A stretch of DNA of 31,747 nucleotides, from the NCBI GenBank assembly GCA_963820955.1, contig CAWGCA010000051.1, positions 1 through 31,747 of the forward strand, written 5' to 3'. The DNA is from CAWGCA01 sp963820955 (GTDB lineage: Bacteria; Pseudomonadota; Gammaproteobacteria; Chromatiales; Chromatiaceae). Under the pieces are notes generated by a model that ran no database searches, had not been told where the DNA came from, and worked only from the letters and a program-made list of their open reading frames with translations. Both the position numbers and the translations under genes were made by a program. Shown here piece by piece: positions 1-7,990 of the stretch; the first letter of the stretch is position 1; each line of letters starts with the position of its first letter.

Positions 1-1
1 C

Positions 2-253
2 CTGGACCGCAAATACTGGTTCGATGAGGTGTATCAATTCGTGTTCGCCGGTGGCAGCCGTGGTATCGGCAAGCTGCTTTTTTCGATCGGGGACCGTTTT
101 ATTATCGACGGGGTAATCATCAACGGATCGGCCCGTTCCATTGGTGGCTTTGCGGACTGGATTCGCAATGTTCAGACCGGCTATCTGTATCACTACGCCA
201 TTGCCATGATCCTGGGTCTGCTATTGTTGCTGACCTGGTTCGTGATCGCTTAG
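2..253 (+). CDS. nuoL: NADH-quinone oxidoreductase subunit L, C-terminal end (partial)
   Basis: Only the last 83 codons are in the window; the frame is open from base 2 to the stop at 251-253. The fragment has the terminal NuoL pattern: an amphipathic stretch beginning LDRKYWFDEVY, a segment with DRFIIDGVIING, then a final membrane helix rich in Leu and Ile. NuoL is the distal antiporter-like membrane subunit of respiratory complex I and takes part in proton pumping. It lies 10 bases before nuoM in the same orientation, the standard order at the end of a nuo operon. The identification rests on this order plus the C-terminal pattern. Confidence 0.9.
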   Translation: MDRKYWFDEVYQFVFAGGSRGIGKLLFSIGDRFIIDGVIINGSARSIGGFADWIRNVQTGYLYHYAIAMILGLLLLLTWFVIA

Positions 254-263
254 GACGCTTCGC

Positions 264-1778
264 ATGTTTGCAGACCTGCCCATTCTCAGCTTGACCATCT
301 GGCTGCCGATTATCGGCGGCGCGCTGGTGCTCGCCAGTGGCGACCGAGTCGCCAATGCGACCCGCTGGACGGCCCTGACCATCGCGATTCTGACCTTCAT
401 AGTGAGCCTGCCGCTGTACTCCAGCTTTGATCCGTCTACCGCCCAGATGCAGTTTGTCGAGCGGACCCCCTGGATCCCGCTGTTCAATATCGAGTACTAC
501 CTGGGGGTGGACGGTATCTCCATGCCCCTGATCATTCTCACCACCTTCATTACGGTATTCGTCATCATCGCCGGCTGGGAGGTGATCCAGTACAAACCGG
601 CCAGCTATATGGCGGCCTTTTTGATCATGGAAGGGGTGATGGTGGGGGTATTTTCCGCCCTGGACGCCATGCTTTTCTATGTCTTCTGGGAGGCGATGCT
701 GATCCCGATGTTTCTGATCATCGGTGTCTGGGGAGGCCCCAACCGGGTTTACGCCACCATCAAGTTCTTTCTCTACACCTTCTTCGGCTCGGTATTCATG
801 CTGGTGGCTTTGATCTACATGTACTTCCAGTCCGGCACCTTCGATATCCTCGCCTTCCACAGCCTGAAGCTGGGGTTGACCGAGCAGATCCTGATCTTCA
901 TCGCCTTTCTGCTGGCCTTCGCGGTAAAGGTGCCTATGTGGCCGGTGCATACCTGGCTGCCGGACGCCCATGTAGAGGCGCCAACCGGTGGCTCCGTGAT
1001 TCTGGCGGCGATCATGCTGAAGATCGGCGGCTACGGTTTTCTACGCTTCAGTCTCCCGATATCGCCAGATGCCAGCAACCATCTCGACTGGTTGATCATC
1101 AGCATGTCGCTGATCGCGGTGGTCTATATCGGATTCGTGGCCCTGGTCCAACAGGACATGAAGAAGCTGATCGCCTACTCATCCATCGCTCACATGGGTT
1201 TCGTCACCCTTGGCTTTTTCATCGTTTTCATGATCGCCGCCAATCCCAGTGCCTCGTCCGGCGCCGCGCTGGGGCTGGAGGGCGGCATGGTGCAGATGGT
1301 CTCCCATGGCTTCATCTCCGCCGCCCTGTTCCTCTGTGTCGGTGTCCTCTACGATCGTCTGCACAGCCGACAGATCGCAGATTACGGCGGAGTAGTGAAT
1401 ACCATGCCGATTTTCGCCGGTTTCATGGTGTTCTTTGCCATGGCCAATGCGGGCCTGCCCGGCACCTCCGGTTTCGTGGGTGAGTTCATGGTGATTCTGG
1501 CAAGCTTCCGCGCCGATTTCTGGTTCGCGGTGCTGGCCGCCACCACCCTGATTATTGGAGCCGCCTACACCCTGTGGATGGTCAAGCGGGTGATCTTTGG
1601 CGAGGTGGCCAACGATGGTGTGGCAGCCCTCAAGGATATCAACAACCGGGAATTCTTTATCCTTGGGTCACTGGCACTGGCGGTCCTGATACTGGGTATT
1701 TGGCCCGCACCCCTGGTCGAGGTGATGGACGCCTCCGTTACCAATCTGTTGAAGCACATCGCCGTTTCAAAGCTCTGA
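264..1778 (+). CDS. nuoM: NADH-quinone oxidoreductase subunit M
   Basis: A 504-residue polytopic membrane protein, full length for NuoM. It is one of the three antiporter-like subunits of complex I that couple NADH:quinone electron transfer to proton translocation. Family signatures are visible: the membrane glutamate in FYVFWEAMLIPMF (E143) and the lysine in AFAVKVPMWPVHTWLPDAH (K222), which correspond to the conserved Glu/Lys pair of the proton channel. The SSIAHMGFV motif follows in the second half. The ATG at 264 is 10 bases after the nuoL stop, with a weak AGGA upstream, consistent with translation within the operon. nuoN follows 24 bases later. Confidence 0.97.
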   Translation: MFADLPILSLTIWLPIIGGALVLASGDRVANATRWTALTIAILTFIVSLPLYSSFDPSTAQMQFVERTPWIPLFNIEYYLGVDGISMPLIILTTFITVFVIIAGWEVIQYKPASYMAAFLIMEGVMVGVFSALDAMLFYVFWEAMLIPMFLIIGVWGGPNRVYATIKFFLYTFFGSVFMLVALIYMYFQSGTFDILAFHSLKLGLTEQILIFIAFLLAFAVKVPMWPVHTWLPDAHVEAPTGGSVILAAIMLKIGGYGFLRFSLPISPDASNHLDWLIISMSLIAVVYIGFVALVQQDMKKLIAYSSIAHMGFVTLGFFIVFMIAANPSASSGAALGLEGGMVQMVSHGFISAALFLCVGVLYDRLHSRQIADYGGVVNTMPIFAGFMVFFAMANAGLPGTSGFVGEFMVILASFRADFWFAVLAATTLIIGAAYTLWMVKRVIFGEVANDGVAALKDINNREFFILGSLALAVLILGIWPAPLVEVMDASVTNLLKHIAVSKL

Positions 1779-1802
1779 TTCGGCCTGGAAAGGTACCCAT
1801 CA

Positions 1803-3239
1803 ATGCAATTTGACACGTCCAGCCTGATACCGGTCCTGCCCGAGCTGTTCATTCTCACCGCAACCTGTGTGGTGCTGGTGGTGGATCTTTTTTTGAAGCA
1901 GGAGCAGCGGATCATTAGTTATGGAATGGCACAGATCAGCCTTCTGCTCGGCGTGGGCGTGATCATCGTGACTTCCAGCCCCGTGGCGCAGATTCTATTC
2001 GATGGCAGTGTGATCCGCGACCCCATGGGCGATGTGCTGAAGGTAGCGATTCTGCTGATCAGCGCGGGGGCCTTTCTTTACGCCAAGGATTATCTGCGTG
2101 ACCGGGATCTGTTCAAGGGGGAGTTCTATGTGCTGGGCCTGTTTGCGGTGCTCGGCATGATGGTGATGGTCTCCGCTAACAGTTTTCTGACTATCTATCT
2201 AGGCCTGGAACTGCTGGCCCTCTGCCTCTACGCCCTGGTGGCCTTCGACCGGGATTCCCGCACTGGCTCAGAAGCTGCGATGAAGTATTTTGTTCTGGGT
2301 GCCCTGGCCTCCGGTATGCTGCTTTACGGTATTTCCATGATCTATGGTGCTACCGGCTCCATTGAGTTCCAGGCGGTCGCCAAGGCGCTGCAGGCAGGCG
2401 GCATGAACGATATGGTTCTGGTATTCGGCCTGGTATTCGTGGTGATCGGCCTGGGTTTCAAATTCGGTGCCGTCCCTTTCCACATGTGGGTGCCCGACGT
2501 CTACCATGGCGCCCCTACCGCGGTGACCCTGTTCGTCGGCAGCACCCCGAAGATCGCCGCCTTCGCCTTGGCCATGCGTCTGTTGGTGGATGGGCTGGGC
2601 AGCCTGCATGCCGATTGGCAGGGGATGCTGGTGATTCTGGCGGTCCTCTCCATGGCGGTAGGTAATATCATCGCCATCGCCCAGGCCAATATCAAACGCA
2701 TGCTGGCCTACTCCACCATCTCACATGTAGGTTTTATTCTGCTCGGGATATTGGCCGGAACCAATGAAGGCTATACCGCAGCCATGTTCTACGCCATCGT
2801 TTATGCGCTGATGGCGCTGGGCGGTTTCGGTATTGTCATCCTGTTGAGTCGCAAGGGTTTCGAGGCGGAGGAACTGACCGATTACATGGGGCTGCATGAT
2901 CGCAGCCCCTGGTTTGCCGCCATGATGCTGTTGCTGATGTTTTCCATGGCGGGGGTACCTCCCACCGTTGGCTTTTTTGCCAAGCTGGTGGTGCTTCAGG
3001 CGGTGGTCGATGTCGATATGGTCTGGTTGGCCCTGGTGGGTGTTTCCTTCTCCATTATTGGCGCCTTCTACTACCTGCGCATCATTAAGTTGATGTACTT
3101 CGACAAGCCGCAGGACGAGACGCCGATCATTGCCGGCATGGATACCCGGATTGCACTATCTGTGAACGGGCTGGCGATGCTGGGGCTTGGGATGTTTCCG
3201 GCAGCGTTGCTATCTATCTGCGCTGCGGCCATCGGATGA
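1803..3239 (+). CDS. nuoN: NADH-quinone oxidoreductase subunit N
   Basis: A 478-residue multi-spanning membrane protein of usual NuoN length, the third antiporter-like subunit of complex I. The conserved membrane Glu is in FLTIYLGLELLALCLYAL (E136) and the channel Lys in GLGFKFGAVPFHMWVPDV (K220), followed by YHGAPT and the STISHVGFI motif. A GGAAAGG stretch precedes the ATG. It is the last gene of the operon: after its stop there are about 100 bases before the tRNA promoter, and I see no strong hairpin terminator there. Confidence 0.97.
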   Translation: MQFDTSSLIPVLPELFILTATCVVLVVDLFLKQEQRIISYGMAQISLLLGVGVIIVTSSPVAQILFDGSVIRDPMGDVLKVAILLISAGAFLYAKDYLRDRDLFKGEFYVLGLFAVLGMMVMVSANSFLTIYLGLELLALCLYALVAFDRDSRTGSEAAMKYFVLGALASGMLLYGISMIYGATGSIEFQAVAKALQAGGMNDMVLVFGLVFVVIGLGFKFGAVPFHMWVPDVYHGAPTAVTLFVGSTPKIAAFALAMRLLVDGLGSLHADWQGMLVILAVLSMAVGNIIAIAQANIKRMLAYSTISHVGFILLGILAGTNEGYTAAMFYAIVYALMALGGFGIVILLSRKGFEAEELTDYMGLHDRSPWFAAMMLLLMFSMAGVPPTVGFFAKLVVLQAVVDVDMVWLALVGVSFSIIGAFYYLRIIKLMYFDKPQDETPIIAGMDTRIALSVNGLAMLGLGMFPAALLSICAAAIG

Positions 3240-3339
3240 TTCACCCGGGGGGATAGGGCAGACTTTCTCAAATCCAGGCTTTCGTTTTCCTCGGAATTTT
3301 TTGATCTCTCTGGCAGAGGCGAACTATTTCAATGGGCGC

Positions 3340-3368
3340 TTGCCAAATAACCACAGAATGCGTACTAT
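3340..3368 (+). promoter_or_regulatory. Sigma-70-type promoter of the initiator tRNA
   Basis: TTGCCA (3340-3345) and TACTAT (3363-3368) are separated by exactly 17 bases, close to the sigma-70 consensus. The expected start site falls about 8 bases before the tRNA 5' end. This placement makes it the likely dedicated tRNA promoter. Confidence 0.7.
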
Positions 3369-3382
3369 TCCTCCTCCACAAT

Positions 3383-3459
<77 letters not shown>

Positions 3460-3478
3460 ATATTTCCTATAAAATACA

Positions 3479-3510
3479 GCCGGTTAGGACTGCTCCCCTA
3501 GCCGGCTTTT
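3479..3510 (+). terminator. Rho-independent terminator after the tRNA
   Basis: GCCGGTTAGG (3479-3488) pairs with CCTAGCCGGC (3497-3506), ten pairs with one G:T, around an 8-base loop. The run TTTTCTTTT follows, giving a good intrinsic terminator for the tRNA transcript. The integrase stop codon on the opposite strand lies inside the right arm, so the structure probably belongs to the integrated element. Confidence 0.8.
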
Positions 3511-4622
3511 CTTTTGAGAATTGTGAGTGCGGGATTTTTGCGGGACTCACTCTCACATACCCGGTTTGCCGCCTCTATTAACTCTCTGATTTCAGGCGCG
3601 GAATAGTGAGATGTGATGTCCCCATTTCGGTGCCCGAGTAAGACCTTTCTGGTCTCCAAAGGCACTCTCGCCGCTCTCAGCCTTCTGCCAAATGTGTGCT
3701 TCAGATCGTGAACCCTTAGGTTGGCAAAACTCCAGACAACGGGTTCGTTGTTTTCCTTGCTGTACGCCTCTGCTGCCACGATCCGAGCACGCTTCCATGC
3801 ACTGTTATACATTCCTTGAACCGGACACTTGCGGTATGTAAATACCCTGGATGGATGCTTCGATCTCTGTGATTCGACTACCGACTTGGCTACCCTGTTC
3901 AAAACTACAAGACGGTCTTCCTTGTTTTTGACGATCTCCGCTGGGATAAGGAAGACGGAGGTTTCCAATTCGGGAATCTCGATTTCCCAATTCCAACGGA
4001 GTTGGCAAACCTCTTGTTCCCTAGTGCCTGTATTCACCTTGAACAATGCCATCTGTGCCAGATGATCTGGCAAGGACTTGAGCAAGTACTTCTGTTCATC
4101 CCAACCCAAGGGATAAGGTGGCCTTGCATCGTCCACAGCCTGCATTGTTAGTAGGGGAGGAGTTTCCATCCAAGTCAATCCGTTTTCGTCTCGCCATTTC
4201 CTTGCTGCCAGATTAAGAATACGTCGAACAATCTCTAGTCCATTATTGATTGTTTTCTTTTTCAGTCCCTTTGCTCTGCAATCATCAATATAGGCAGCAA
4301 GCGTTCCATCGTGAATCAGGGTCAATGGAAGGTCTCCGACAAACGGAAGCAAACCTTTTAGCCTGGAAGCGTCATCGCCAATCGATCGCTTTTCCATGTT
4401 TTCGCGTAGGTATTTTGCCGCTGCTTCCTTGAACATTCTCGTTGGCCTGATTCCGTATGCTTGTGCCTGTCTGATGGACTCAATCCGGTGTGCTAAATAC
4501 CTCTCCGCTTCTTTGAGATCGCCTGTTCGAGTAGTTTCGACAACTCTTTGTCCGAAGATGATTTTGTCAATATGCCAGAGGTCTCCACGTTTGTAGAGGC
4601 CTGGCGCTCTTTTGCGTCCCAT
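3498..4622 (-). CDS. Site-specific tyrosine integrase of the island
   Basis: A 374-residue tyrosine recombinase that would integrate and excise the element at the tRNA. The N-terminal part (about 1-60) is Arg/Lys-rich and arm-binding-like, a SAM-like core-binding domain spans roughly 62-145, and the catalytic domain covers 170-345. Catalytic positions are R201 (NTGTREQEVCQLRW), Lys near 232-234, H305, H331 (LLGHRNGDITSHYS) and the nucleophile Y340. The box normally read as HxLR is HDLK here (K308). I recall a HDLKHTFGRRLRAA subgroup of integrases, so this probably does not mean loss of activity. The start is supported by AGGAGA seven bases before the ATG at 4622. The first 130 bases overlap the end of the excisionase-like gene. 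Base composition is more AT-rich than the replication block. Confidence 0.95.
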   Translation of the reverse strand: MGRKRAPGLYKRGDLWHIDKIIFGQRVVETTRTGDLKEAERYLAHRIESIRQAQAYGIRPTRMFKEAAAKYLRENMEKRSIGDDASRLKGLLPFVGDLPLTLIHDGTLAAYIDDCRAKGLKKKTINNGLEIVRRILNLAARKWRDENGLTWMETPPLLTMQAVDDARPPYPLGWDEQKYLLKSLPDHLAQMALFKVNTGTREQEVCQLRWNWEIEIPELETSVFLIPAEIVKNKEDRLVVLNRVAKSVVESQRSKHPSRVFTYRKCPVQGMYNSAWKRARIVAAEAYSKENNEPVVWSFANLRVHDLKHTFGRRLRAARVPLETRKVLLGHRNGDITSHYSAPEIRELIEAANRVCESESRKNPALTILKRKAG

Positions 4623-4858
4623 AGTTGGTCTCCTTTCGGTTGACCGGGACGCCCGTTGCGGGATTTATATTGGTCCACCCAGGCGTCGAGATCAAGTCGG
4701 TCGAATGCCACCCCTTGGGTTCCGATCGGGATTTCGGTTAGAAAGGGACGGACTTCCGCATTGAATCGGTTTCTATCCATTCCAAGATAACGGGGTGCAT
4801 CCCGCAGGCGGATCAGCCGTGGGATAAGCTGTATGCCTATATGTTCGGTGCAATCCAT
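4493..4858 (-). CDS. Excisionase/AlpA-like small DNA-binding protein
   Basis: A 121-residue protein. Residues about 12-60 (LRDAPRYLGMDRNRFNAEVRPFL ... IGTQGVAFDRLDLDAW, given in part) look like the winged-helix fold of AlpA and recombination directionality factors, ending in the typical LDAWVDQY. The C-terminal half is polar and probably disordered. The ATG directly follows the TAG of the flhC-like gene with no gap, so translation is likely coupled. The last 43 codons overlap the integrase start in another frame and also carry the integrase ribosome-binding site. The role in excision is inferred from fold and position; a transcriptional regulator is the main alternative. Confidence 0.7.
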   Translation of the reverse strand: MDCTEHIGIQLIPRLIRLRDAPRYLGMDRNRFNAEVRPFLTEIPIGTQGVAFDRLDLDAWVDQYKSRNGRPGQPKGDQLWDAKERQASTNVETSGILTKSSSDKELSKLLEQAISKKRRGI

Positions 4859-5500
4859 CTAGCTCAGCACTCCACCACACCGCCCACAAACCATCCGCTG
4901 GATCTTTCTGCCCTTTAGCGGCTGCGGCGCACCACAGTGCGGACACCGATACCGGAAATATCGCCGGCAGTTGGGGCAGGTGGTTTGGTTACTCTCTGCC
5001 GGGGCCGGGAAGGTCAGCTCACAGAAGGTACAGGTGTGTTCAGTCCATAACCCGGAGGTGAACCGCTGAATAACGAACGCGGTGCGCGCCAGATCCAGCA
5101 GGGGAGTGCGTGCCAGTTCCCTGTAGACCTCGAAGACATCGATCAGGAGGTGGGCAGGGCTACAGGCTGGCCGATTCAGTCGCTGGTACAGATACCAGAT
5201 AAGCATGACATGCCACAATCGCTGGTCGTTCTCCAGCAACCAGGTATCACTGAACGGCATCTGCCCGGCCGGGGAAGGCCTGCCGTGGTATTCGCGGTAC
5301 ATGCGCTTGACGGTCTTTCGCGCCAGTCCCGTCAACAGGCTTACCAGCGCGGCGCGTGCCCCCAGCCGTATCAGCTGCATCGCCTCCAGGATCCTGCGGG
5401 CATCATCACAGCGTTCCACCACGCAACGCTCTCCCGTTATCGTACGGGGGCAGGGGGACGGGCTTGCGTGTAACAGGGCAGGGCAGTGGCTAGCGCTCAT
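4859..5500 (-). CDS. FlhC-family transcriptional activator subunit (SetC-like), copy 1
   Basis: A 213-residue FlhC homologue. Homology to flagellar FlhC runs from about residue 32: LEAMQLIRLGARAALV, then RKTVKRMYREYHGRPSPAGQMPFS, matching the FlhC pattern [21 protein letters not shown]. FlhC with FlhD forms the FlhD4C2 activator; ICE homologues SetC/SetD activate excision and transfer in SXT/R391. The C-terminus has eight cysteines in four CxxC pairs (157/160, 175/178, 186/189, 205/208), enough for two zinc sites where classical FlhC has one. The gene overlaps the flhD-like gene by four bases (ATGA) and abuts the excisionase-like gene. The first 30 residues are poorly conserved, so the start could lie further in. 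Confidence 0.88.
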   Translation of the reverse strand: MSASHCPALLHASPSPCPRTITGERCVVERCDDARRILEAMQLIRLGARAALVSLLTGLARKTVKRMYREYHGRPSPAGQMPFSDTWLLENDQRLWHVMLIWYLYQRLNRPACSPAHLLIDVFEVYRELARTPLLDLARTAFVIQRFTSGLWTEHTCTFCELTFPAPAESNQTTCPNCRRYFRYRCPHCGAPQPLKGRKIQRMVCGRCGGVLS

Positions 5501-5811
5501 CGTTTCCCACCTTCTGTTTCCGCTACCAAGGTGATGGCAACGCGATCGAGCAGGGTTTCGATCTCAGCGGACTGCCCGTCCTCGAGCGCCAGCAACAGAT
5601 GTGACCACCAATCGGTTCCCTGATAGGGACGAATCAGTGGGTGGCTGATCCCGGCCACAGCCGCCAGTCGCCGGGGTGTGAGTTCCGGCAAGAGGGCAAT
5701 CATCGGATCGCAGAGCCCGAGAATCGCACCGGCCCGGCCCGGGTCTGCGAGCACCAGATCGCGGGCCTGGATCAGATACGCCAGGTTCAGCGCGGAGAAA
5801 TCAAACTGCAT
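5497..5811 (-). CDS. FlhD-family transcriptional activator subunit (SetD-like), copy 1
   Basis: A 104-residue FlhD homologue. It begins with the family-typical segment LNLAYLIQARDLVLADPGRA, comparable with FlhD [20 protein letters not shown], followed by a glycine, an LTPRRLAAVA helix and a helical tail. FlhD dimers bind FlhC and help set promoter choice. The gene heads a leftward cluster flhD-like, flhC-like, xis-like, int in which every junction overlaps or abuts, implying one transcript. The Shine-Dalgarno match before the ATG is weak. The pair is more like ICE activators than flagellar genes because no flagellar genes are nearby. Confidence 0.85.
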   Translation of the reverse strand: MQFDFSALNLAYLIQARDLVLADPGRAGAILGLCDPMIALLPELTPRRLAAVAGISHPLIRPYQGTDWWSHLLLALEDGQSAEIETLLDRVAITLVAETEGGKR

Positions 5812-6178
5812 GTGTTGAAGGTCTCGCCGTTTGCCGTGACACCTTCGATCCTAACCCAGGAAGCGACCCTCGATGCCCCGGAAAGGTGACCAAAAATGGG
5901 CATCTTTCTCTGCCCCGGGCGCGGTGAATTTGTGGTATGGGCGAGCCTGCCTTTGGTCTTCCCAGCGGGCCTTCAATTAAGCGCCCGCGTACCGGCACAG
6001 CCCCTTCTCCTGCACCTTCAAGCACAGAGCCGTTGCCGTTTTAATCTCATTAAGAAAAGAGATAAATCCCTGTAACTCAATGTAAGTGTTCATAAAAAAA
6101 CTAGAGAAGACTCAATATTACGGGCCGGTTGCCGCTATCTGAGGGTATGTTGATTCCGAAAGTACAGGTGTAGCCGTC
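5812..6178 (+). other. Divergent intergenic region, flhD-like gene / HD-GYP regulator
   Basis: A 367-base gap between two divergent transcripts, so it must hold both promoters. The half near the regulator is AT-rich (about 6035-6120, with runs of A and TTCATA...TCAATA at 17-base spacing as a possible but weak promoter). I see no credible reading frame and cannot assign an operator with confidence. Confidence 0.4.
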
Positions 6179-7171
6179 ATGCAAAACGTACTGATCGTCG
6201 ATGACCAGCAAATCCCGCGGATGATCCTCAACGAGTTCGTTGAGACCATCGGGCCGGATGTGACGGGGAAGTCCTTTGAGACCCCGGCGACGGCACTCGG
6301 CTGGGCGGGGAGACATCCGGTGGCCATGGCGCTGGTCGACTACCGGATGCCCGGGATGGACGGAATCGTGTTCACGCGCCGGCTGCATGAGCTGCCCGGC
6401 AAGCGCGATGTACCGGTGGTGATCTTCACCGCCCTGGATGATCCGGACAAGGCGATCCGCTACCAGGCCCTGAGCGCCGGAGCGATGGACTTTCTGCCCA
6501 AACCGGTGGACTACACCGAGTGGCGATACCGTGTTCGCAATCTCCTCAACCTGGCCCGGTGTCGGTACCAGGAAAGTCTGTCCAGGGAACTGCGGCAGAC
6601 CCTGTGTCGCATCACCAGTGCGGCCCATGGGCGTAATCCCATCCGCCTGGCCAACCTCAGTCGCCATATCGCCGAGCAGCTGCAGTTGTCAGCGGATGAC
6701 TGCGAGCTGATCAGACAGGCGGCCCCCTTGAACGACCTGGGTCATTTCCTGGTGGCGGCGCACCTGCTGTGGTCCCCATCGAGTTTGAAACAAGAAGAGC
6801 GGACGGAAATCCAGGGGCATACCCTGGCTGGTTTCCAGCTGCTGCAGCAGGGTGATTCCGCGCTCTTCCACCGCGCCGCACAGATTGCCTTGTCTCACCA
6901 TGAACAGTTCGATGGCAAAGGTTACCCCCATGGATTTGGCGGTCGGGATATTCCGCTGGAAGCGAGAATCGTCTCGGTCGCCGACTTCGTCGATGCCCTG
7001 CTGTCGGACCGCCCCTACCACAAGGCCTGGTCGGTCGAGCGCGTGTTCCGTTTTGTGAAGGCCTATCGCGGCACACGATTCGATCCGGATTGCGTCGATG
7101 CCTTCTTCGCGCAACTGGACAGGAAGCTGTTGGCGGGCAATGGTCCTCTGCCCAATCCGATCGCGGGGTAG
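6179..7171 (+). CDS. Response regulator with degenerate HD-GYP domain
   Basis: A 330-residue cytoplasmic protein. Residues 1-125 are a receiver domain with the acidic pocket (D8, D9), phospho-acceptor D54 in LVDYRMPGMDG, T84 and K108. Residues about 140-320 are an HD-GYP domain, normally a c-di-GMP phosphodiesterase. HHE (240-242), DGKGYP (245-250) and VADFVDALLSDRPYHK are kept. The metal-binding HD pair, usually LLHDIGK, reads PLNDLGH, so the histidine is Asn (N185). It may therefore be inactive as a phosphodiesterase and act as a phosphorylation- or nucleotide-responsive adaptor (inference). No histidine kinase is encoded nearby. It lies between the two flhDC-like pairs and converges on the second with a 7-base gap. 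Confidence 0.9.
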   Translation: MQNVLIVDDQQIPRMILNEFVETIGPDVTGKSFETPATALGWAGRHPVAMALVDYRMPGMDGIVFTRRLHELPGKRDVPVVIFTALDDPDKAIRYQALSAGAMDFLPKPVDYTEWRYRVRNLLNLARCRYQESLSRELRQTLCRITSAAHGRNPIRLANLSRHIAEQLQLSADDCELIRQAAPLNDLGHFLVAAHLLWSPSSLKQEERTEIQGHTLAGFQLLQQGDSALFHRAAQIALSHHEQFDGKGYPHGFGGRDIPLEARIVSVADFVDALLSDRPYHKAWSVERVFRFVKAYRGTRFDPDCVDAFFAQLDRKLLAGNGPLPNPIAG

Positions 7172-7178
7172 ATCAGCC

Positions 7179-7688
7179 TCATCTGCGCTCCCGTCGCCTC
7201 AGGGCGCAGATCGGACAGTCCGGTGGTGAAAGGCTCTCGAGCGCACACAGAAACTGGACCGCGCAATGAGAACACTCGCGAAAGTAGACCGCACCCGTGT
7301 GCAGATCCCGGGCGAGGACCCAGGCGGCGTTGATGTCCAGGGGGTTCCGGGGCGAGGTCTCTGAAAGGAGCGCCTCCACCAGCTCCCGATAGAGCTCATA
7401 GGCCGTCAACAGGGCTTGCAGCTCAAGCTGATCGAAGATCCCCGTACCCCCCACCGTGCGATAACACAGGGCAAACAGCGAGGCCATGGCCTGGGCCGTA
7501 CGGGTGGTCAGTATGGCGGCGGCGGAGGGCAGCGGACCGGAGGGTGGGCTGCGGCCCTGCAGCTCGCGATACAGGGCGCGCAGTGTCTTGGGGTGAAGTC
7601 CGGTGAGGTGGCTGACGATCGAGACGCGCAGACCGCGCTCGATGAGATCGACGGCGGTATCGAAGCGGTGGATTGCATCCCGCTTCAT
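7179..7688 (-). CDS. FlhC-family transcriptional activator subunit (SetC-like), copy 2
   Basis: A 169-residue FlhC homologue. DTAVDLIERGLRVSIVSHLTG and LRALYRELQGRSPPSGPLPS match the FlhC DNA-binding core, and RELVEALLSE...AAWVLARDL matches the following helices. The C-terminus carries a single four-cysteine zinc site (C139/C142 and C158/C161), like flagellar FlhC and unlike copy 1, which has eight. The start overlaps the flhD-like gene by ATGA, indicating translational coupling. The two FlhC copies are clearly divergent in sequence, so this is not a recent tandem duplication. A function as ICE activator is inferred from the SXT precedent. Confidence 0.87.
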   Translation of the reverse strand: MKRDAIHRFDTAVDLIERGLRVSIVSHLTGLHPKTLRALYRELQGRSPPSGPLPSAAAILTTRTAQAMASLFALCYRTVGGTGIFDQLELQALLTAYELYRELVEALLSETSPRNPLDINAAWVLARDLHTGAVYFRECSHCAVQFLCALESLSPPDCPICALRRRERR

Positions 7689-7990
7689 TGCTCGGGCGGT
7701 TCACCCGCGGCCAGCAACAGGGTGTGGAGGCGAACCGACAAAGCCGGGGAAGCCGCCGATGCGAGGAGCGCTCGCCAGAGCGCCGAGCGAAACCGGGGCC
7801 GGAAGAGCATCACCCCGGCCCGGGCCAGGGTATTCAGCTCACCAATGGACAGCCGGGAGAACAGCGCCAGCAGGTCAGGGTCTACGCCCAGTACCGCCGC
7901 CGCCTTTTTCCGATTGTGCTTTGCCAGTTCCCGCGCCTTGATCAGCCAGAGGAGATTCAGGTCCACGATGTCCTGATCGGCGGCTGGCAT
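7685..7990 (-). CDS. FlhD-family transcriptional activator subunit (SetD-like), copy 2
   Basis: A 101-residue FlhD homologue, with VDLNLLWLIKARELAKHNRKKA followed by AVLGVDPDLLALFSRLS and LNTLARAG (given in parts), matching the FlhD helix order. GGAGC lies seven bases before the ATG. It leads the second leftward flhD/flhC pair. Its promoter must lie in the AT-rich gap shared with the divergent helix-turn-helix gene. Confidence 0.82.
   Translation of the reverse strand: MPAADQDIVDLNLLWLIKARELAKHNRKKAAAVLGVDPDLLALFSRLSIGELNTLARAGVMLFRPRFRSALWRALLASAASPALSVRLHTLLLAAGEPPEQ

Noticed and set aside
120..971. 283-codon minus-strand open frame over nuoM
   Set aside because: Antisense shadow of a certain gene; composition rich in His, Gln and Arg, no family pattern.
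5521..5535. CGCTACCAAG similar to the tRNA end, considered as attR
   Set aside because: Only about 10 bases match (CCGCTACCAA) and it lies inside the flhD-like gene.
5801..6025. 74-codon minus-strand frame upstream of the flhD-like gene
   Set aside because: No ribosome-binding site, Arg/Pro/Gly-rich chance composition, lies where a promoter is needed.
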